Positions 10,058 through 20,828 of a DNA stretch of 64,000 nt are shown here, in pieces; position 1 is the stretch's first letter, and each line of letters opens with the position of its first letter. The notes below the pieces were generated by a model. The model did not search any database and was not told where the DNA came from. It saw nothing but the letters and a program-made list of their open reading frames with translations. This stretch comes from an uncultured Clostridium sp. (GTDB taxonomy: Bacteria > Bacillota > Clostridia > TANB77 > CAG-508). The translations under genes and the position numbers were made by a program. The DNA lies in the NCBI GenBank assembly GCA_948442365.1, contig CAOJRU010000007.1, positions 1 through 64,000 of the forward strand. Direction: 5' to 3'.

Positions 10058-10858
10058 TTGCCCAGACAGCCAAGAAGAAAAAGTTATAGTAAAGTATACC
10101 ATTGTATGTTACGAGGAGTTAACAAACAAGACATTTTTTTCGAAGAGAAAGATTATTTAGAATTTCAAAATATTATTAGAAAAACAAAAAATAATTTTTT
10201 ATATCAATTGTATTCATATGTTTTAATGCCAAATCATATTCATTTAGAAATCAAAGAGGAAAGTCAAAAAATATCCAAAATTATCCATAGTGTAGGAACT
10301 AGTTATGCTAATTATTTTAATAAAAAATATAAAAGAAAAGGTCATTTATTTGAAAATCGATTTTTAAGTAAAAATGTTGAAACGACTCATTATATGTTAG
10401 ATTTAGTTAGATATATTCATCAAAATCCATTAAAAGCGGGAATCAGTAAGATGGAGCAATACAAGTGGAGTAGCTATTTAGAGTATTTTGATGATATGTT
10501 GAAGGAAGAGGATAAGATTACGGATACGGAAGAAGTCTTGAGTATGTTTGCCACAGAAAAAGAGCAAGCGCGAAAAGAGTTTTTTCAATTCAATGCAAAA
10601 ACTTTAAAATTCCGAGAAAGTATAGAATTGATGGAGTATGAAATGAAAAGTAGATTGACAGATGAAGAAGTGATCTACTTTATAAAGGAAGAATTAGAGA
10701 TTTATAATATTCAAGAAATACAAAAGTATAATACAAAAAATAGAGATGCTATTATACGAAAAATTAAAAGGATTAAGGGAGTAACTCAAGTACAGATAGC
10801 AAGAGTATTAGGAATTAGTGTTAGAATTGTGCAGAGGGCTTGTTGTCAAGAAACATGA
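10058..10858 (+). CDS. REP-associated tyrosine transposase (RAYT)
   Basis: A Y1 (IS200-like, HUH) single-strand transposase of the RAYT class, normally a single-copy domesticated gene that spreads REP hairpins rather than itself. The N-terminal domain has the MPRQPRRKSYSKVYHCMLRG start, the HUH motif MPNHIHLE near residue 65, and the tyrosine segment in RYIHQNPLKAG near 130 with WSSYLEY after it. The last 60 residues form a helix-turn-helix-like end (TQVQIARVLGISVRIVQRA). Start is TTG 10058, nine bases after a perfect AAAGGAGG. Family A repeats flank it in opposite orientations (9860 plus, 10881 minus), as expected for REP/RAYT pairs. Length 266 residues, intact. Confidence 0.92.
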   Translation: MPRQPRRKSYSKVYHCMLRGVNKQDIFFEEKDYLEFQNIIRKTKNNFLYQLYSYVLMPNHIHLEIKEESQKISKIIHSVGTSYANYFNKKYKRKGHLFENRFLSKNVETTHYMLDLVRYIHQNPLKAGISKMEQYKWSSYLEYFDDMLKEEDKITDTEEVLSMFATEKEQARKEFFQFNAKTLKFRESIELMEYEMKSRLTDEEVIYFIKEELEIYNIQEIQKYNTKNRDAIIRKIKRIKGVTQVQIARVLGISVRIVQRACCQET

Positions 10859-10880
10859 AGCAATAAGTCTACTTGTTTTA

Positions 10881-10947
10881 ACCTGTCCCAAAATACACCA
10901 AAATGGATAAGTTGTGCCTGTCCCAAAACATACCAAAACATACCAAA
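10881..10947 (-). repeat. REP-like repeat, family A, downstream of RAYT (inverted)
   Basis: Reverse-complement copies of the family A unit (ACCTGTCCCAAAATACACC ... GTTGTGCCTGTCCCAAAACA), placed opposite to the 9860 copy, forming an inverted pair around the transposase. Confidence 0.85.
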
Positions 10948-10956
10948 AAACTAAAA

Positions 10957-10982
10957 AAATACTTGCAAAGTATTCTTTTTTG
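10957..10982 (+). terminator. Terminator hairpin upstream of gap
   Basis: AATACTT-GCA-AAGTATT followed by CTTTTTT. It ends transcripts from the RAYT side before the gap promoter region. Confidence 0.6.
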
Positions 10983-11075
10983 GTATAGAATTGAATTGCC
11001 TGAGAAATTTAGGTAATACTATATTAAAGAATAGATACCAAAAATACTTTATATTTATGATTACGATTAAGGTAA

Positions 11076-12104
<1,029 letters not shown>

Positions 12105-12130
12105 TTTTAAATAGGAAAGTTAAATGAAAA

Positions 12131-12176
12131 GCTAAGATTTTTTCGTTATATAGAAGAAAAAATTTTAGTTTTTTTA
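12131..12176 (+). terminator. Terminator after gap
   Basis: CTAAGATTTTTTC pairs with GAAGAAAAAATTTTAG (small bulge) followed by a run of T. Confidence 0.75.
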
Positions 12177-12224
12177 TAGGATAGTATTCACTTGCAAAAA
12201 GTCGAAACTTGAATGATAGATAAA

Positions 12225-12253
12225 TTGACATAAATCAAAAATGATGTTATCAT
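12225..12253 (+). promoter_or_regulatory. Sigma-A-type promoter for the gene at 12329
   Basis: TTGACA, 17-base spacer, TATCAT. It is followed after about 25 bases by a small imperfect repeat (TTAGTTGAAAG ... CTAACGACTAA-like arms) in the 5' leader. Confidence 0.6.
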
Positions 12254-12328
12254 ATTTATATAAATTAGTTGAAAGCTCTCTCGTATTTCTAACGACTAAT
12301 TTAAATAAAAACGAACAAGGAGAACTTT

Positions 12329-12715
12329 ATGGAAAGAAAAGAAGTAATAGAGTTTTTAGATAGTCAGTTTAAAAAGCTCAAAGAAGAGGAACATGTGGAG
12401 GATTTAATGAAGCATGGTCGGGTAAATGAGCTAAAACAATTAGCTGAAGAGTTGGATTTTTCAAGGCTACATGAGTTTTGCAAGAAGAAAGATTTAAACT
12501 TGCAGATAGATGAAATATCAGAGGAACATTTCTATGAGATGATTTTTTATTTTATATATTGTGGTTACGATGATGACAAAATTTTTGAGGACTACAATGA
12601 TATTATTGCATTGGCAAGAAAAAAAGAAGAAGAAATGGCAATAGAAATTGCAGACTTCATGGAAATGAGTGATTTAATGGAATTACCCATTGAAAAACTT
12701 ATTAATCGAAGATGA
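12329..12715 (+). CDS. Hypothetical acidic helical protein
   Basis: A 128-residue soluble, acidic, helix-rich protein with no family I recognise. It has a good promoter upstream and an AAGGAGAA site nine bases before ATG 12329, and is followed by a clear terminator, so it is a real transcription unit. Codon 31 is an in-frame CGG; here reading it as Arg keeps the ORF open, whereas a +1 shift meets TAA immediately. This makes it one of only five genes in the window with an unrepaired in-frame CGG. If CGG is recoded in this organism, the gene would yield a 31-residue product. Function unknown. Confidence 0.6.
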   Translation: MERKEVIEFLDSQFKKLKEEEHVEDLMKHGRVNELKQLAEELDFSRLHEFCKKKDLNLQIDEISEEHFYEMIFYFIYCGYDDDKIFEDYNDIIALARKKEEEMAIEIADFMEMSDLMELPIEKLINRR

Positions 12716-12735
12716 GATGCAAGGACGAGAGAGCA

Positions 12736-12772
12736 GAAGCCAACAGTGTGTTATATTGCTGTTGGTTTCTTA
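12736..12772 (+). terminator. Terminator after the 12329 gene
   Basis: AGCCAACAG pairs with CTGTTGGTTT across a 12-base loop, then TTCTT. An open frame through this region (12712-12912) is a shadow. Confidence 0.7.
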
Positions 12773-12846
12773 AATATTTATTAGCAACCGTTTTCATAGT
12801 AATTTTAATAAATGAGGATAATATACTTGAAAATGTCAAAAAATGC

Positions 12847-12876
12847 TTGCAATTTATAATCGAAATTTGTTATAAT
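12847..12876 (+). promoter_or_regulatory. Sigma-A-type promoter upstream of the small ORF and carAB
   Basis: TTGCAA, 18-base spacer, TATAAT. Transcripts from here would contain the small ORF at 12943, the hairpin at 13025 and then carA. Confidence 0.6.
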
Positions 12877-12942
12877 ATTAAAAACAAGAAAGAGGGAAAA
12901 AATCAAACATAAAAAACAAAAAAAGAGAAGGGAGTAAGGAAA

Positions 12943-13026
12943 ATGAAAAACGAGCTAAAACAAGAAAACGTAATAGCAAAACTAAAAGTTTTCTTAATCG
13001 TTGTTTTATTTTTGCTTACATTTTAA
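12943..13026 (+). CDS. Small membrane peptide or leader ORF ahead of carAB
   Basis: A 27-residue ORF: a polar N-terminus (MKNELKQENVIAKLK) and one hydrophobic segment (VFLIVVLFLLTF). A GAAGGGAGTAAGGA ribosome site lies a few bases upstream of the ATG. Its stop codon lies inside the 5' arm of the hairpin at 13025-13054, so ribosome position could influence that hairpin; this is inference. It may instead be an independent tiny membrane protein. No family recognised. Confidence 0.45.
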   Translation: MKNELKQENVIAKLKVFLIVVLFLLTF

Positions 13027-13054
13027 ATAAGGAGAAGTTTCCTTATTTTTTTTT
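13025..13054 (+). terminator. Terminator or attenuator hairpin before carA
   Basis: AAATAAGGA-GAAGT-TTCCTTATTT followed by eight more T. It lies between the promoter at 12847 and carA, overlapping the stop of the small ORF, so it could attenuate carAB. Confidence 0.65.
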
Positions 13055-13096
13055 GGAGAAAAGTTAGAAAATAAAGAAAAAATGGAGGGATACATA

Positions 13097-14176
13097 ATGA
13101 AAGAATTTGACAAAAAAATCGTATTAGAAGATGGAGAAGAATACTATGGATATGGATTTGGAGCGGACAAAGAAGCCATATGTGAAATAGTATTTAATAC
13201 ATCTATGGTAGGTTACCAAGAAATTGTATCAGATCCATCATATACCTATCAAATGGTAGTGATGACATATCCACTAATAGGAAACTATGGAATAACGGAT
13301 GATGACTATGAAACCAAGCAACCAACCATAGGAGGAATGATTGTAAGAGAATATAATGACCTGCCAAGTAACTTTAGGTATACCAAAACATTATCAGAAT
13401 ACTTAGAAGAAAATGATATACCAGGAATTGCAGGAATTGATACAAGAAAACTAACAAGAAGTATTCGAGAAAAGGGAAGTAGAAAAGTAATTATCACAGA
13501 TAGCAATACCAGTAAACAACAAGCATTAAAAAAACTAAAAGAAACGGAAATACCAAAAGATGCGGTAGCAAAAGTAAGTTGTAAGAAAAAATGGTATTCC
13601 AGAACAGCCAATCCAAACTATCACATTGTTGCCATTGACTGTGGTATCAAATTAAATATTGTAAGAAGTCTAAACAAAAGAGGTTGTAATGTAACTGTTG
13701 TTCCTTACAATACCACTGCTAAAGAAATTATAGATTTAAAACCAGATGGCATATTTTTATCAAATGGACCAGGCGACCCAGAAGATGTAAAAGAAGTAAT
13801 AAAGTTAGTAAAAGAGTTAAAGGGGAAATATCCGATATTTGGAATCTGCTTAGGTCATCAAATGATAAGTCTAGCTTATGGAGCTAAAACCTATAAATTG
13901 AAATTTGGACATAGAGGTGGAAATCATCCAGTATTGAATTTAGCCACAGATAAAATAGAAATTACGAGCCAGAATCATAGCTATGCCGTAGATGAAAAAT
14001 CATTGCAAAAAACAGATTTAACGGTGACACATAAAAATATTTTAGATGATACGATAGAAGGAGTAGAATGTAAAAAAGATAAAGTATTTAGTGTACAATA
14101 CCATCCAGAAAGTGCACCAGGTCCACAAGATAGTGGGTATTTGTTTGATAAGTTTATTAATCTACTAAATAATTAA
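13097..14176 (+). CDS. carA: Carbamoyl-phosphate synthase small (glutaminase) subunit
   Basis: Hydrolyses glutamine and passes ammonia to CarB for carbamoyl phosphate, the precursor of pyrimidines and arginine. The N-terminal CPSase domain (VLEDGEEYYGYGFGA, FNTSMVGYQEI) precedes the class I glutamine amidotransferase domain, with the nucleophile in GICLGHQMISLA (cysteine near residue 253) and the catalytic His/Glu pair in QYHPESAPGP. About 359 residues, normal. An ATG at 13082 overlaps the GGAGGG ribosome site, so ATG 13097 is chosen. carB follows 53 bases later. Confidence 0.95.
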   Translation: MKEFDKKIVLEDGEEYYGYGFGADKEAICEIVFNTSMVGYQEIVSDPSYTYQMVVMTYPLIGNYGITDDDYETKQPTIGGMIVREYNDLPSNFRYTKTLSEYLEENDIPGIAGIDTRKLTRSIREKGSRKVIITDSNTSKQQALKKLKETEIPKDAVAKVSCKKKWYSRTANPNYHIVAIDCGIKLNIVRSLNKRGCNVTVVPYNTTAKEIIDLKPDGIFLSNGPGDPEDVKEVIKLVKELKGKYPIFGICLGHQMISLAYGAKTYKLKFGHRGGNHPVLNLATDKIEITSQNHSYAVDEKSLQKTDLTVTHKNILDDTIEGVECKKDKVFSVQYHPESAPGPQDSGYLFDKFINLLNN

Positions 14177-14229
14177 AATTTAACATAGGTTTGTTAATAA
14201 AATAAATATTAAATAAGGAGAGTTTAAAT

Positions 14230-17200
14230 ATGCCAAAAAGAAAAGATATAAAAACTGTATTAGTAATTGGCTCAGGACCAATCGTAATTGGACAAGCAGC
14301 AGAATTTGATTATGCAGGAACACAAGCCTGTCTAGCCTTAAAAGAAGAAGGGTACAAAGTAATATTAGTCAATTCGAATCCAGCTACTATCATGACAGAT
14401 ACGACCATTGCCGATAAAGTATATATGGAGCCATTAACTATAGAATATGTAGCAAAAATCATTCGCTATGAAAGACCAGATGCCATTTTACCAGGAATAG
14501 GAGGACAAACTGGCTTAAATATAGCGATGCAACTATATAAAAAAGGAGTTTTACAAGAGTGTCAAGTAGAACTTTTAGGAACCAGCAGTGAAAGTATTGA
14601 AAAAGCAGAAGATAGAGAAAAATTCAAAGAATTGTGTGAAAGTTTAGGAGAACCAGTATTAGAATCTATCATAGCAACTTCTATCCAAGAAGGAATCGAA
14701 GCTGCCAATAAAATAGGGTATCCAGTAGTATTAAGACCTGCTTTTACTTTAGGAGGAACAGGTGGAGGATTTGCTGATAATGAAGAAGAATTAACAGAAA
14801 CCATAAAACATGCTTTGAAACTTTCCCCAGTAGGACAAGTATTAGTAGAAAAAAGTATTAAAGGTTATAAAGAAATTGAATATGAAGTAATTAGAGATAA
14901 AAATGATACAGCCATTACCGTATGTAATATGGAAAACTTAGATCCTGTAGGAATTCATACAGGAGATTCGATTGTAGTTGCACCAAGTCAAACCTTAACA
15001 AATAAAGAATATCAACTATTACGTGATAGTGCCTTGAAAATTATTAGAGCTTTAAAAATAGAAGGTGGATGTAATGTTCAATTTGCCTTAGACCCACATT
15101 CCTTCCACTATTATCTAATTGAAGTAAACCCAAGAGTATCTCGTTCTTCTGCTTTGGCTTCTAAAGCAAGTGGTTATCCTATTGCAAGAGTTTCTGCTAA
15201 AATAGCCATTGGTATGAGATTAGATGAAATCATGTTAGCGAATACACCAGCTAGCTTTGAGCCAGCTTTAGACTATGTGGTATCAAAAGTAGCAAGATTT
15301 CCATTTGATAAATTTACTTTAGCATCCAATAAGTTAAGTACACAAATGAAAGCAACAGGGGAAGTAATGAGTGTGGGAAGAACTTTAGAAGAAAGCTTGT
15401 TAAAAGCAATTCGTTCTTTAGAAACTGGCGTATGCCATATTCAAATGGATAAATTTAATGACACAGAAACAGAAGAGCTAATGACATATATTAAAGAGGG
15501 AACAGATGATAGAATCTATGCCATAGCAGAATTAATTAGAAGAAATGTAGATTTGGGACTTATCTATAATATCACCAAAATAGATATGTTTTTCTTGGAT
15601 AAAATAAAAAATATAGTGAAAGCAGAAAGATTATTAGCACAAAACAAAGACAATGTAGAAGCTTTAAAACAAGTCAAGAAATTAGGCTTTAGTGATAAAT
15701 ATATTGCAAAAGTATGGAAGAAAACAGAGGAAGAAATTTATCAGCTAAGAAAAAAAGAAAATATCTATCCTGTCTATAAAATGATAGATACTTGTAGTAG
15801 TGAATTTGAAAGCTATGTACCATATTTTTATTCTACCTATGAACAAGAAAATGAATCCATTATTAGCAAGAAAAAGAAAATAATTGTATTAGGGGCAGGA
15901 CCAATTAGGATTGGGCAAGGAGTAGAGTTTGATTATTCCACCGTACATGCCATTAAAACCATAAAAGAAGCGGGATATGAGGCGATTATTATTAATAATA
16001 ATCCAGAAACCGTATCAACAGACTATACAACCAGTGATAAATTGTATTTTGAGCCACTAACCGTAGAAGATGTTATGAATATTATTGATTTAGAAAAGCC
16101 AGAAGGAGTCATCGCAGCTTTAGGAGGACAAACTGCCATTAACTTAGCAGAACCACTTTCAAAATTAGGTGTAAAAATTATTGGAACCGATGTAAATGCC
16201 ATTGAAAAAGCAGAAAATAGAGATGCTTTTGAAAAAGTAATGAAAAAGTTAAAATTACTACAACCAAAAGGGGAAGCCGTTACTAATATAGAAGATGGTA
16301 TTAAAGTAGCGGAGGAAATTGGTTATCCTGTTTTAGTAAGACCAAGCTATGTGCTAGGGGGAAGAGCGATGCAAATCGTATCCAATAAAAAGGCACTAGA
16401 AAAATACCTAAAAACGGCTGTAGAAGTTAACAAAAAACAACCCGTATTAGTGGATAAATATATTATAGGAAAAGAATTGGAAGTGGATGCGGTTTGTGAT
16501 GGAACGGATGTATTTGTACCAGGAATTATGGAGCATGTTGAAAAAACAGGCATTCATTCAGGGGATAGTATAAGCATTTATCCAACTTTTAGTGTTAGTG
16601 AAAAGGCAAAACAAACCATACTAGATTATACCGTAAAACTTGGACTAGGAATTGGAATAGTGGGATTATACAATATTCAATTTATTGTAGATAAAAATGA
16701 AGATGTGTATGTGATTGAAGTAAATCCAAGATCTTCTCGAACCGTACCATTTATATCCAAATCAACAGGATATTCTTTGGCTGATATTGGAACTTTAGTT
16801 ATGCTTGGAAAATCTTTAAAAGAACAAGGAATACAAGAAGTTTATCCAAAAGAAAAAGAAAAATGGTATGTGAAAGCACCAGCCTTTTCTTTCTCTAAAT
16901 TAAATGGACTAGATGCTTGTTTATCACCAGAAATGAAGTCAACAGGAGAAGCGATAGGCTATGATAAAAAGTTGACAAGAGCACTTTATAAGGCATTGCA
17001 ATCTTCTGGTATGCATTTAGCTAACTATGGAACGATCTTTTTGACCATAGCGGATAAAGATAAAGAGGAAGCACTTCCCTTGATTAGAAGATTTTATAAT
17101 TTAGGATTTAATATAGAAGCAACAGAAGGAACAGCTAAATTCTTAAAAGAACATGGCATTAGAACCAGAATAAAAAAGAAAATAAGTGAAGGTAGTGAAG

Positions 17201-17409
17201 AGATTTTAGATTCTATGCGAAGAGGCTATGTAAATTATGTCATTAATACCAGAAATATTGATTCTATTGGTGAAGATACCGATGGTGCACATATTAGAAG
17301 GTGTGCAGTTGAAAATAATATTCCAATTTTTACGGCTCTTGATACAGTAAAGGTATTACTTGACGTATTAGAAGAAATTACACTTGGAATTTCAACAATT
17401 GATGAATAA
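14230..17409 (+). CDS. carB: Carbamoyl-phosphate synthase large subunit
   Basis: Makes carbamoyl phosphate from bicarbonate, ammonia and two ATP. The protein has 1059 residues with the expected duplicated halves. The first carries [19 protein letters not shown] and an ATP-grasp domain with FTLGGTGGG. The second carries [18 protein letters not shown] near residue 555 and [10 protein letters not shown] near 710. A C-terminal MGS-like regulatory domain starts near 940. All are intact, with no frameshift, and arginine is encoded only by AGA, CGT, CGC, CGA and rare AGG. Start ATG 14230 follows AAGGAGAG. It ends before a strong terminator. Confidence 0.97.
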   Translation: MPKRKDIKTVLVIGSGPIVIGQAAEFDYAGTQACLALKEEGYKVILVNSNPATIMTDTTIADKVYMEPLTIEYVAKIIRYERPDAILPGIGGQTGLNIAMQLYKKGVLQECQVELLGTSSESIEKAEDREKFKELCESLGEPVLESIIATSIQEGIEAANKIGYPVVLRPAFTLGGTGGGFADNEEELTETIKHALKLSPVGQVLVEKSIKGYKEIEYEVIRDKNDTAITVCNMENLDPVGIHTGDSIVVAPSQTLTNKEYQLLRDSALKIIRALKIEGGCNVQFALDPHSFHYYLIEVNPRVSRSSALASKASGYPIARVSAKIAIGMRLDEIMLANTPASFEPALDYVVSKVARFPFDKFTLASNKLSTQMKATGEVMSVGRTLEESLLKAIRSLETGVCHIQMDKFNDTETEELMTYIKEGTDDRIYAIAELIRRNVDLGLIYNITKIDMFFLDKIKNIVKAERLLAQNKDNVEALKQVKKLGFSDKYIAKVWKKTEEEIYQLRKKENIYPVYKMIDTCSSEFESYVPYFYSTYEQENESIISKKKKIIVLGAGPIRIGQGVEFDYSTVHAIKTIKEAGYEAIIINNNPETVSTDYTTSDKLYFEPLTVEDVMNIIDLEKPEGVIAALGGQTAINLAEPLSKLGVKIIGTDVNAIEKAENRDAFEKVMKKLKLLQPKGEAVTNIEDGIKVAEEIGYPVLVRPSYVLGGRAMQIVSNKKALEKYLKTAVEVNKKQPVLVDKYIIGKELEVDAVCDGTDVFVPGIMEHVEKTGIHSGDSISIYPTFSVSEKAKQTILDYTVKLGLGIGIVGLYNIQFIVDKNEDVYVIEVNPRSSRTVPFISKSTGYSLADIGTLVMLGKSLKEQGIQEVYPKEKEKWYVKAPAFSFSKLNGLDACLSPEMKSTGEAIGYDKKLTRALYKALQSSGMHLANYGTIFLTIADKDKEEALPLIRRFYNLGFNIEATEGTAKFLKEHGIRTRIKKKISEGSEEILDSMRRGYVNYVINTRNIDSIGEDTDGAHIRRCAVENNIPIFTALDTVKVLLDVLEEITLGISTIDE

Positions 17410-17475
17410 GACTGTCACTGTAACAAGCAGAGCTTTAACAGTGGACAGTAAAACGAGTGATACAAGTGAGATAAA

Positions 17476-17522
17476 GTAACCCCCAGTTATGCTGCAAAGC
17501 TGTTATACTGGGGGTTACTTAT
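17476..17522 (+). terminator. Strong terminator after carB
   Basis: A 12-base perfect stem, GTAACCCCCAGT with ACTGGGGGTTAC, loop about 19 bases holding a second small stem. Confidence 0.85.
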
Positions 17523-17577
17523 CTGTTATAAGAAAAAACGAACACTTTCCTATAATATCATCAAGATATATGATTAC

Positions 17578-17606
17578 TTGAGTTTTCAAAATAGCTGTGA
17601 TACAAT
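17578..17606 (+). promoter_or_regulatory. Promoter for the esterase gene
   Basis: TTGAGT, 17-base spacer, TACAAT, placed 34 bases before the ATG at 17640. Confidence 0.55.
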
Positions 17607-17639
17607 AGGAAAAAATGGAAATAAGAAGGAAAAAGAAAA

Positions 17640-18522
17640 ATGAAAATAGCAAAAATTATCATACGGGATCTTATTAATCTTATTAGTCATAGCGTTGATA
17701 ATCATTGCCTATTATTGGTTAATCGATATTCAAACAAAAGTACCAGAGCAAGTAAAAGAAAAATGTCAATTACAAACAGAAAAATTTATGGGAAGAAACA
17801 TATTCATCGTAACGCCCAAAAACAGACCTAAAACCAGTATCAAAATCTTATATTTTCATGGAGGAGCTTATGTAGCAGAAGCAACCAAACAGCACTGGGA
17901 CTTCATTGAAAACATTGTGAACGACACAGGAGCAACCGTTATCCTACCAGATTATCCGCTAACTCCAAAATACAACTACAAAGACGTCTTTCAAATGACA
18001 GTTCCACTTTATAAAGAAATCATAGAAAAAATAGACACAAAGCAGCTAATCATCATGGGCGACTCAGCAGGAGGAGGGTTAGCCTTAGCATTAGAGCAAA
18101 AAGTAGGAACCGAAAATCTACCCATGCCAGCCAAAACCATATTAATATCACCATGGTTAGATGTCAGACTAACCAATCCGCAAATAGACGAAGTACAAAA
18201 AAAAGACAAGCAATTAAACAAAGAAACACTAAAACTAGCAGGAATAGCCTATGCAGGAGAAGACGGAATAAACAGCTATTTAGTCAATCCAATTGAAGGA
18301 GACCTAACCAAGCTAAAAAATATAACCATACTAACAGGAACCCATGACATTTTAAATCCAGACGTACACATATTAAAACAAAAAGCAGAAGAGCAAAAAG
18401 TTGGAGAACAAATAGAAATCAAGCAATATGAAGAAGCAGGTCATATTTGGATAATCGAAGACAACAGTAATCAAGAACTAGAAAAACAAGGATATCAAGA
18501 CATCCTTCATTTTTTGAGCTGA
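17640..18522 (+). CDS. Membrane-anchored alpha/beta hydrolase (HSL-type esterase), one CGG +1 shift
   Basis: Hormone-sensitive-lipase type esterase or lipase. Visible: oxyanion motif FHGGAY near residue 75, nucleophile elbow GDSAGGG near 140, catalytic Asp in GTHDILNPD near 240 and His in AGHIW near 270. Start ATG 17640 has an AAGAAGGAAAAAG site. The zero frame breaks at codon 9, which is CGG; skipping its C yields Gly followed by a strongly hydrophobic stretch (ILLILLVIALIIIAYYW), a perfect signal anchor continuous with the catalytic domain. Without the shift the anchor is lost and no good ribosome site exists for the internal ATG at 17695. Joined length about 293 residues. Substrate unknown; probably acts at the outer membrane face. 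Confidence 0.85.
17664..17666 (+). other. CGG +1 recoding site in the esterase gene
   Basis: Codon 9: ATC ATA CGG GAT. Skipping the C gives ATC ATA GGG ATC TTA TTA, opening the hydrophobic anchor. Confidence 0.85.
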
Positions 18523-18579
18523 TTTGGTATGTTTTGGGACAGGCACAACTTATCCATTTTGGTGTATTTTGGGACAGGT
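18523..18579 (+). repeat. REP-like repeat, family A
   Basis: One and a half plus-orientation units of the GGGACAGGCACAAC repeat right after the esterase stop. It forms an inverted pair with the copy at 18768, bracketing about 190 bases of AT-rich DNA in which I see no gene. Confidence 0.85.
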
Positions 18580-18767
18580 ACAAATTAGTCATATTAGATA
18601 TAATTTGTTTGACAATTAACTATATTGCTAAAATTTGAAATTCGTAAATTAAGTCTGATATCAATATAAAATATATCTTTTTATTGATATTTAAGGATTT
18701 GAATTGATAAAATCTCATAGATATTAAGTAAGACATTTAAAATTGTACGTTAAAAGAATAGATTGTA

Positions 18768-18862
18768 ACCTGTCCCAAAACATACCAAAATGGATAAGTT
18801 GTACCTGTCCCAAAATACACCAAAATGGATAGGTTGTGCCTGTCCCAAATTAACCCAAATTA
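18768..18862 (-). repeat. REP-like repeat, family A (inverted)
   Basis: Two and a half minus-orientation units (CCTGTCCCAAAA...GGATAAGTTGT). The last unit has decayed to CCCAAATTAACC near 18845-18862. Confidence 0.85.
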
Positions 18863-18892
18863 ACCAAATTCCAAAAGAAAGGATTTTAGCGA

Positions 18893-20218
18893 ATGAAGAT
18901 GAAGAGTAGGAAGAATAAAAAGGAAAGTAAATTATATTGGAGAAGATTGGATAATTCGGCTAAGATTTTTCCCATATCAACGGGAAAGAAGTATAGTACG
19001 GTGTTTCGTTTGTCAGCTGTATTAAAAGAAAAGGTAGATCCTAAGTTATTAGAGGAAGCGGTAAATCAAACTTTGGAGAAGTATCCGTTTTTTAAAGTGA
19101 GAATGAAGCCTGGTTTTTTTTGGTATTATTTGGAAGATAATAATAAGTTGCCAATTATAGAAGAGGAAAAAGATTATCCTTGTAAATATATTGATGGTAG
19201 ACGCAATCATTATTATTTGTTTAAGGTTACTTATTTTGAGAATAAAGTTAATATTGATATTTTTCATTCTTTGACAGATGGGAATAGTGGAACCACTTTT
19301 TTTAAGGAGATTATTTATACGTATTTGGAATTAAAGCATCCAGAGATATTAGAGGAAGATCAAAGAAGGCTTCGCAAGATTGAGTATGATTCAGAAGACA
19401 GTTATATGAAGAATTATGATAAAAAGGCAAAGTCTAATGCGTCTGGTAAGAAAGCGTATATTTTGAAGGGAAAAAAGATACCGTTAGGGGCTGTAAGTAG
19501 TATTCATGAGATAATGGATTTAGAGGATTTAAAAAGAGAGAGTAAAAAACAAGGGGCGACGATAACACAATATTTAACAGCTGTTTTGATTGATAGTATC
19601 TATCATGAAAATTATAAAAAAGCAAGAGGAAAAAGACCAATAAAGGTATGTATTCCTGTTAATTTAAAGAAATATTTTCCTTCTAAAACGATGTCAAATT
19701 TCTTTTCTTATATTACAGTGGAAGCAGAAATGAAAAAGGATCATTTGGATACTTTTGATAAGATTTTGGATTTTGTGAAAAGCGATTTTAGTAAAAGATT
19801 GACAGAAGAAGAGATTACGAAAACGATGTCAGCTAATGTTAAAATAGGAAATAATCCATTTGTTAGACCAATTCCATTATGGATAAAAAAGGCCATTGTT
19901 CGATTAAGCTATATCGAAATTAGAAAGTATACGACAACTACTTTTTCTAATATAGGAAGAGTTGGTATGATAGGAAAATATAAGGATTATATTGATTATT
20001 TTTTGATGTTAATTGCACCAGAACCAGTCGAAAAAATAAAGTGTTCTAGCTGTACGTTCGAAAATAAGATGGTTTTTACTTTTACATCTATTTTACAAGA
20101 TAATCATATTGAAAAAAGATTTTATGAGTTTTTAAAAGAAAAGGGAATTAAAATACAAATAGAAAGTAATGGTGTTTTAGATGATATATCCGAAGAAAAT
20201 AAAAGCAAAGAAGAGTAA
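18893..20218 (+). CDS. Alcohol acetyltransferase-like / condensation-fold protein
   Basis: A 441-residue protein with the chloramphenicol-acetyltransferase/condensation fold. The N-terminal half has a substrate-loading segment (EEAVNQTLEKYPFFKVRM) and the active-site motif HSLTDGNSG near residue 123, matching the HxxxDG signature of acyl-transferring condensation enzymes. The C-terminal half has FSNIGRVG and the IAPEP segment. Family members are annotated as alcohol acetyltransferases or WS/DGAT-like proteins; the real acyl acceptor is unknown. ATG 18893 follows AAAGGATTTT; ATG 18899 is possible. It overlaps the next gene by 38 bases, so the pair is probably co-translated. Confidence 0.75.
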   Translation: MKMKSRKNKKESKLYWRRLDNSAKIFPISTGKKYSTVFRLSAVLKEKVDPKLLEEAVNQTLEKYPFFKVRMKPGFFWYYLEDNNKLPIIEEEKDYPCKYIDGRRNHYYLFKVTYFENKVNIDIFHSLTDGNSGTTFFKEIIYTYLELKHPEILEEDQRRLRKIEYDSEDSYMKNYDKKAKSNASGKKAYILKGKKIPLGAVSSIHEIMDLEDLKRESKKQGATITQYLTAVLIDSIYHENYKKARGKRPIKVCIPVNLKKYFPSKTMSNFFSYITVEAEMKKDHLDTFDKILDFVKSDFSKRLTEEEITKTMSANVKIGNNPFVRPIPLWIKKAIVRLSYIEIRKYTTTTFSNIGRVGMIGKYKDYIDYFLMLIAPEPVEKIKCSSCTFENKMVFTFTSILQDNHIEKRFYEFLKEKGIKIQIESNGVLDDISEENKSKEE

Positions 20219-20744
20219 CAAATTGATTAAAATAGGAATAGGCTTATCAGTGGCAATGGCTCTTATCTTATGGAACATTAATAAATTGACAACGCCTACT
20301 ATTCCATGGGCGGCTTTGGCTAATGCTGGTGTTTTATATAGCTGGATTGTTGTGATGTATTCTATTAAGAAAAATGTTAATATAGCAGGTCATGTATTGC
20401 TACAAACAATAGCACTTTCCGTGTTGACAGTATATATAGATTATAAATTGGGAATGAAAGGGTGGTCATTGAGTATGGCTATTCCCATTATGATTATGAT
20501 TGCTAATTTGACAATGCTTGTGTTGACAATTGTTAGTTATAAAAGATATATGAAATATGCTATTTTTCAATTATTGATTGTACTTTTTAGCATGCTTCCA
20601 GTGGTATTGGTAACAGAACATGTTGTGCAAGATAAGTCCTTGAGCATAATTGCTAGTGGTGTTTCTGTCTTGAATTTTTTACTTTGTTTGGGACTATGTG
20701 CTAAAGAGATAAAAGAAGAAATGGTTAGAAAGTTTCATTTTTAA
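20181..20744 (+). CDS. Multi-pass membrane protein partner (DUF6320-like)
   Basis: A 187-residue integral membrane protein with about six hydrophobic helices separated by short loops, beginning LIKIGIGLSVAMALILW. It resembles the membrane part of DUF6320 proteins, which normally sit next to acetyltransferase-like genes as here. The zinc-ribbon start usual for that family is absent. Its ATG lies inside the upstream gene, and codon use matches that gene. It probably anchors the upstream acyltransferase at the membrane; this is inference from adjacency. Confidence 0.65.
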   Translation: MIYPKKIKAKKSNKLIKIGIGLSVAMALILWNINKLTTPTIPWAALANAGVLYSWIVVMYSIKKNVNIAGHVLLQTIALSVLTVYIDYKLGMKGWSLSMAIPIMIMIANLTMLVLTIVSYKRYMKYAIFQLLIVLFSMLPVVLVTEHVVQDKSLSIIASGVSVLNFLLCLGLCAKEIKEEMVRKFHF

Positions 20745-20775
20745 AGAAGGCTAGATAGCATCATAGAAACCTAAA

Positions 20776-20812
20776 GAACGGCCTGCCACTATGCATAGTG
20801 ACAGGCCGTTCA
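20776..20812. terminator. Very long perfect hairpin between convergent genes
   Basis: GAACGGCCTG and CAGGCCGTTC form the outer stem and CACTATGCATAGTG the inner palindrome, with one mismatch between. There is no T run on the plus side. It is probably a bidirectional stop between the gene ending at 20744 and the minus gene ending at 20829. Confidence 0.65.
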
Positions 20813-20828
20813 TGATTGATTAATGTGC

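Noticed and set aside
7694..10947. CRISPR array for the tandem GGGACAGGCACAAC repeats
   Set aside because: Units are directly abutting with no unique spacers, occur in both orientations and pair with a RAYT transposase; no cas genes.
12712..12912. 66-residue ORF after the 12329 gene
   Set aside because: It runs through a clear terminator hairpin and a promoter and has no ribosome site.
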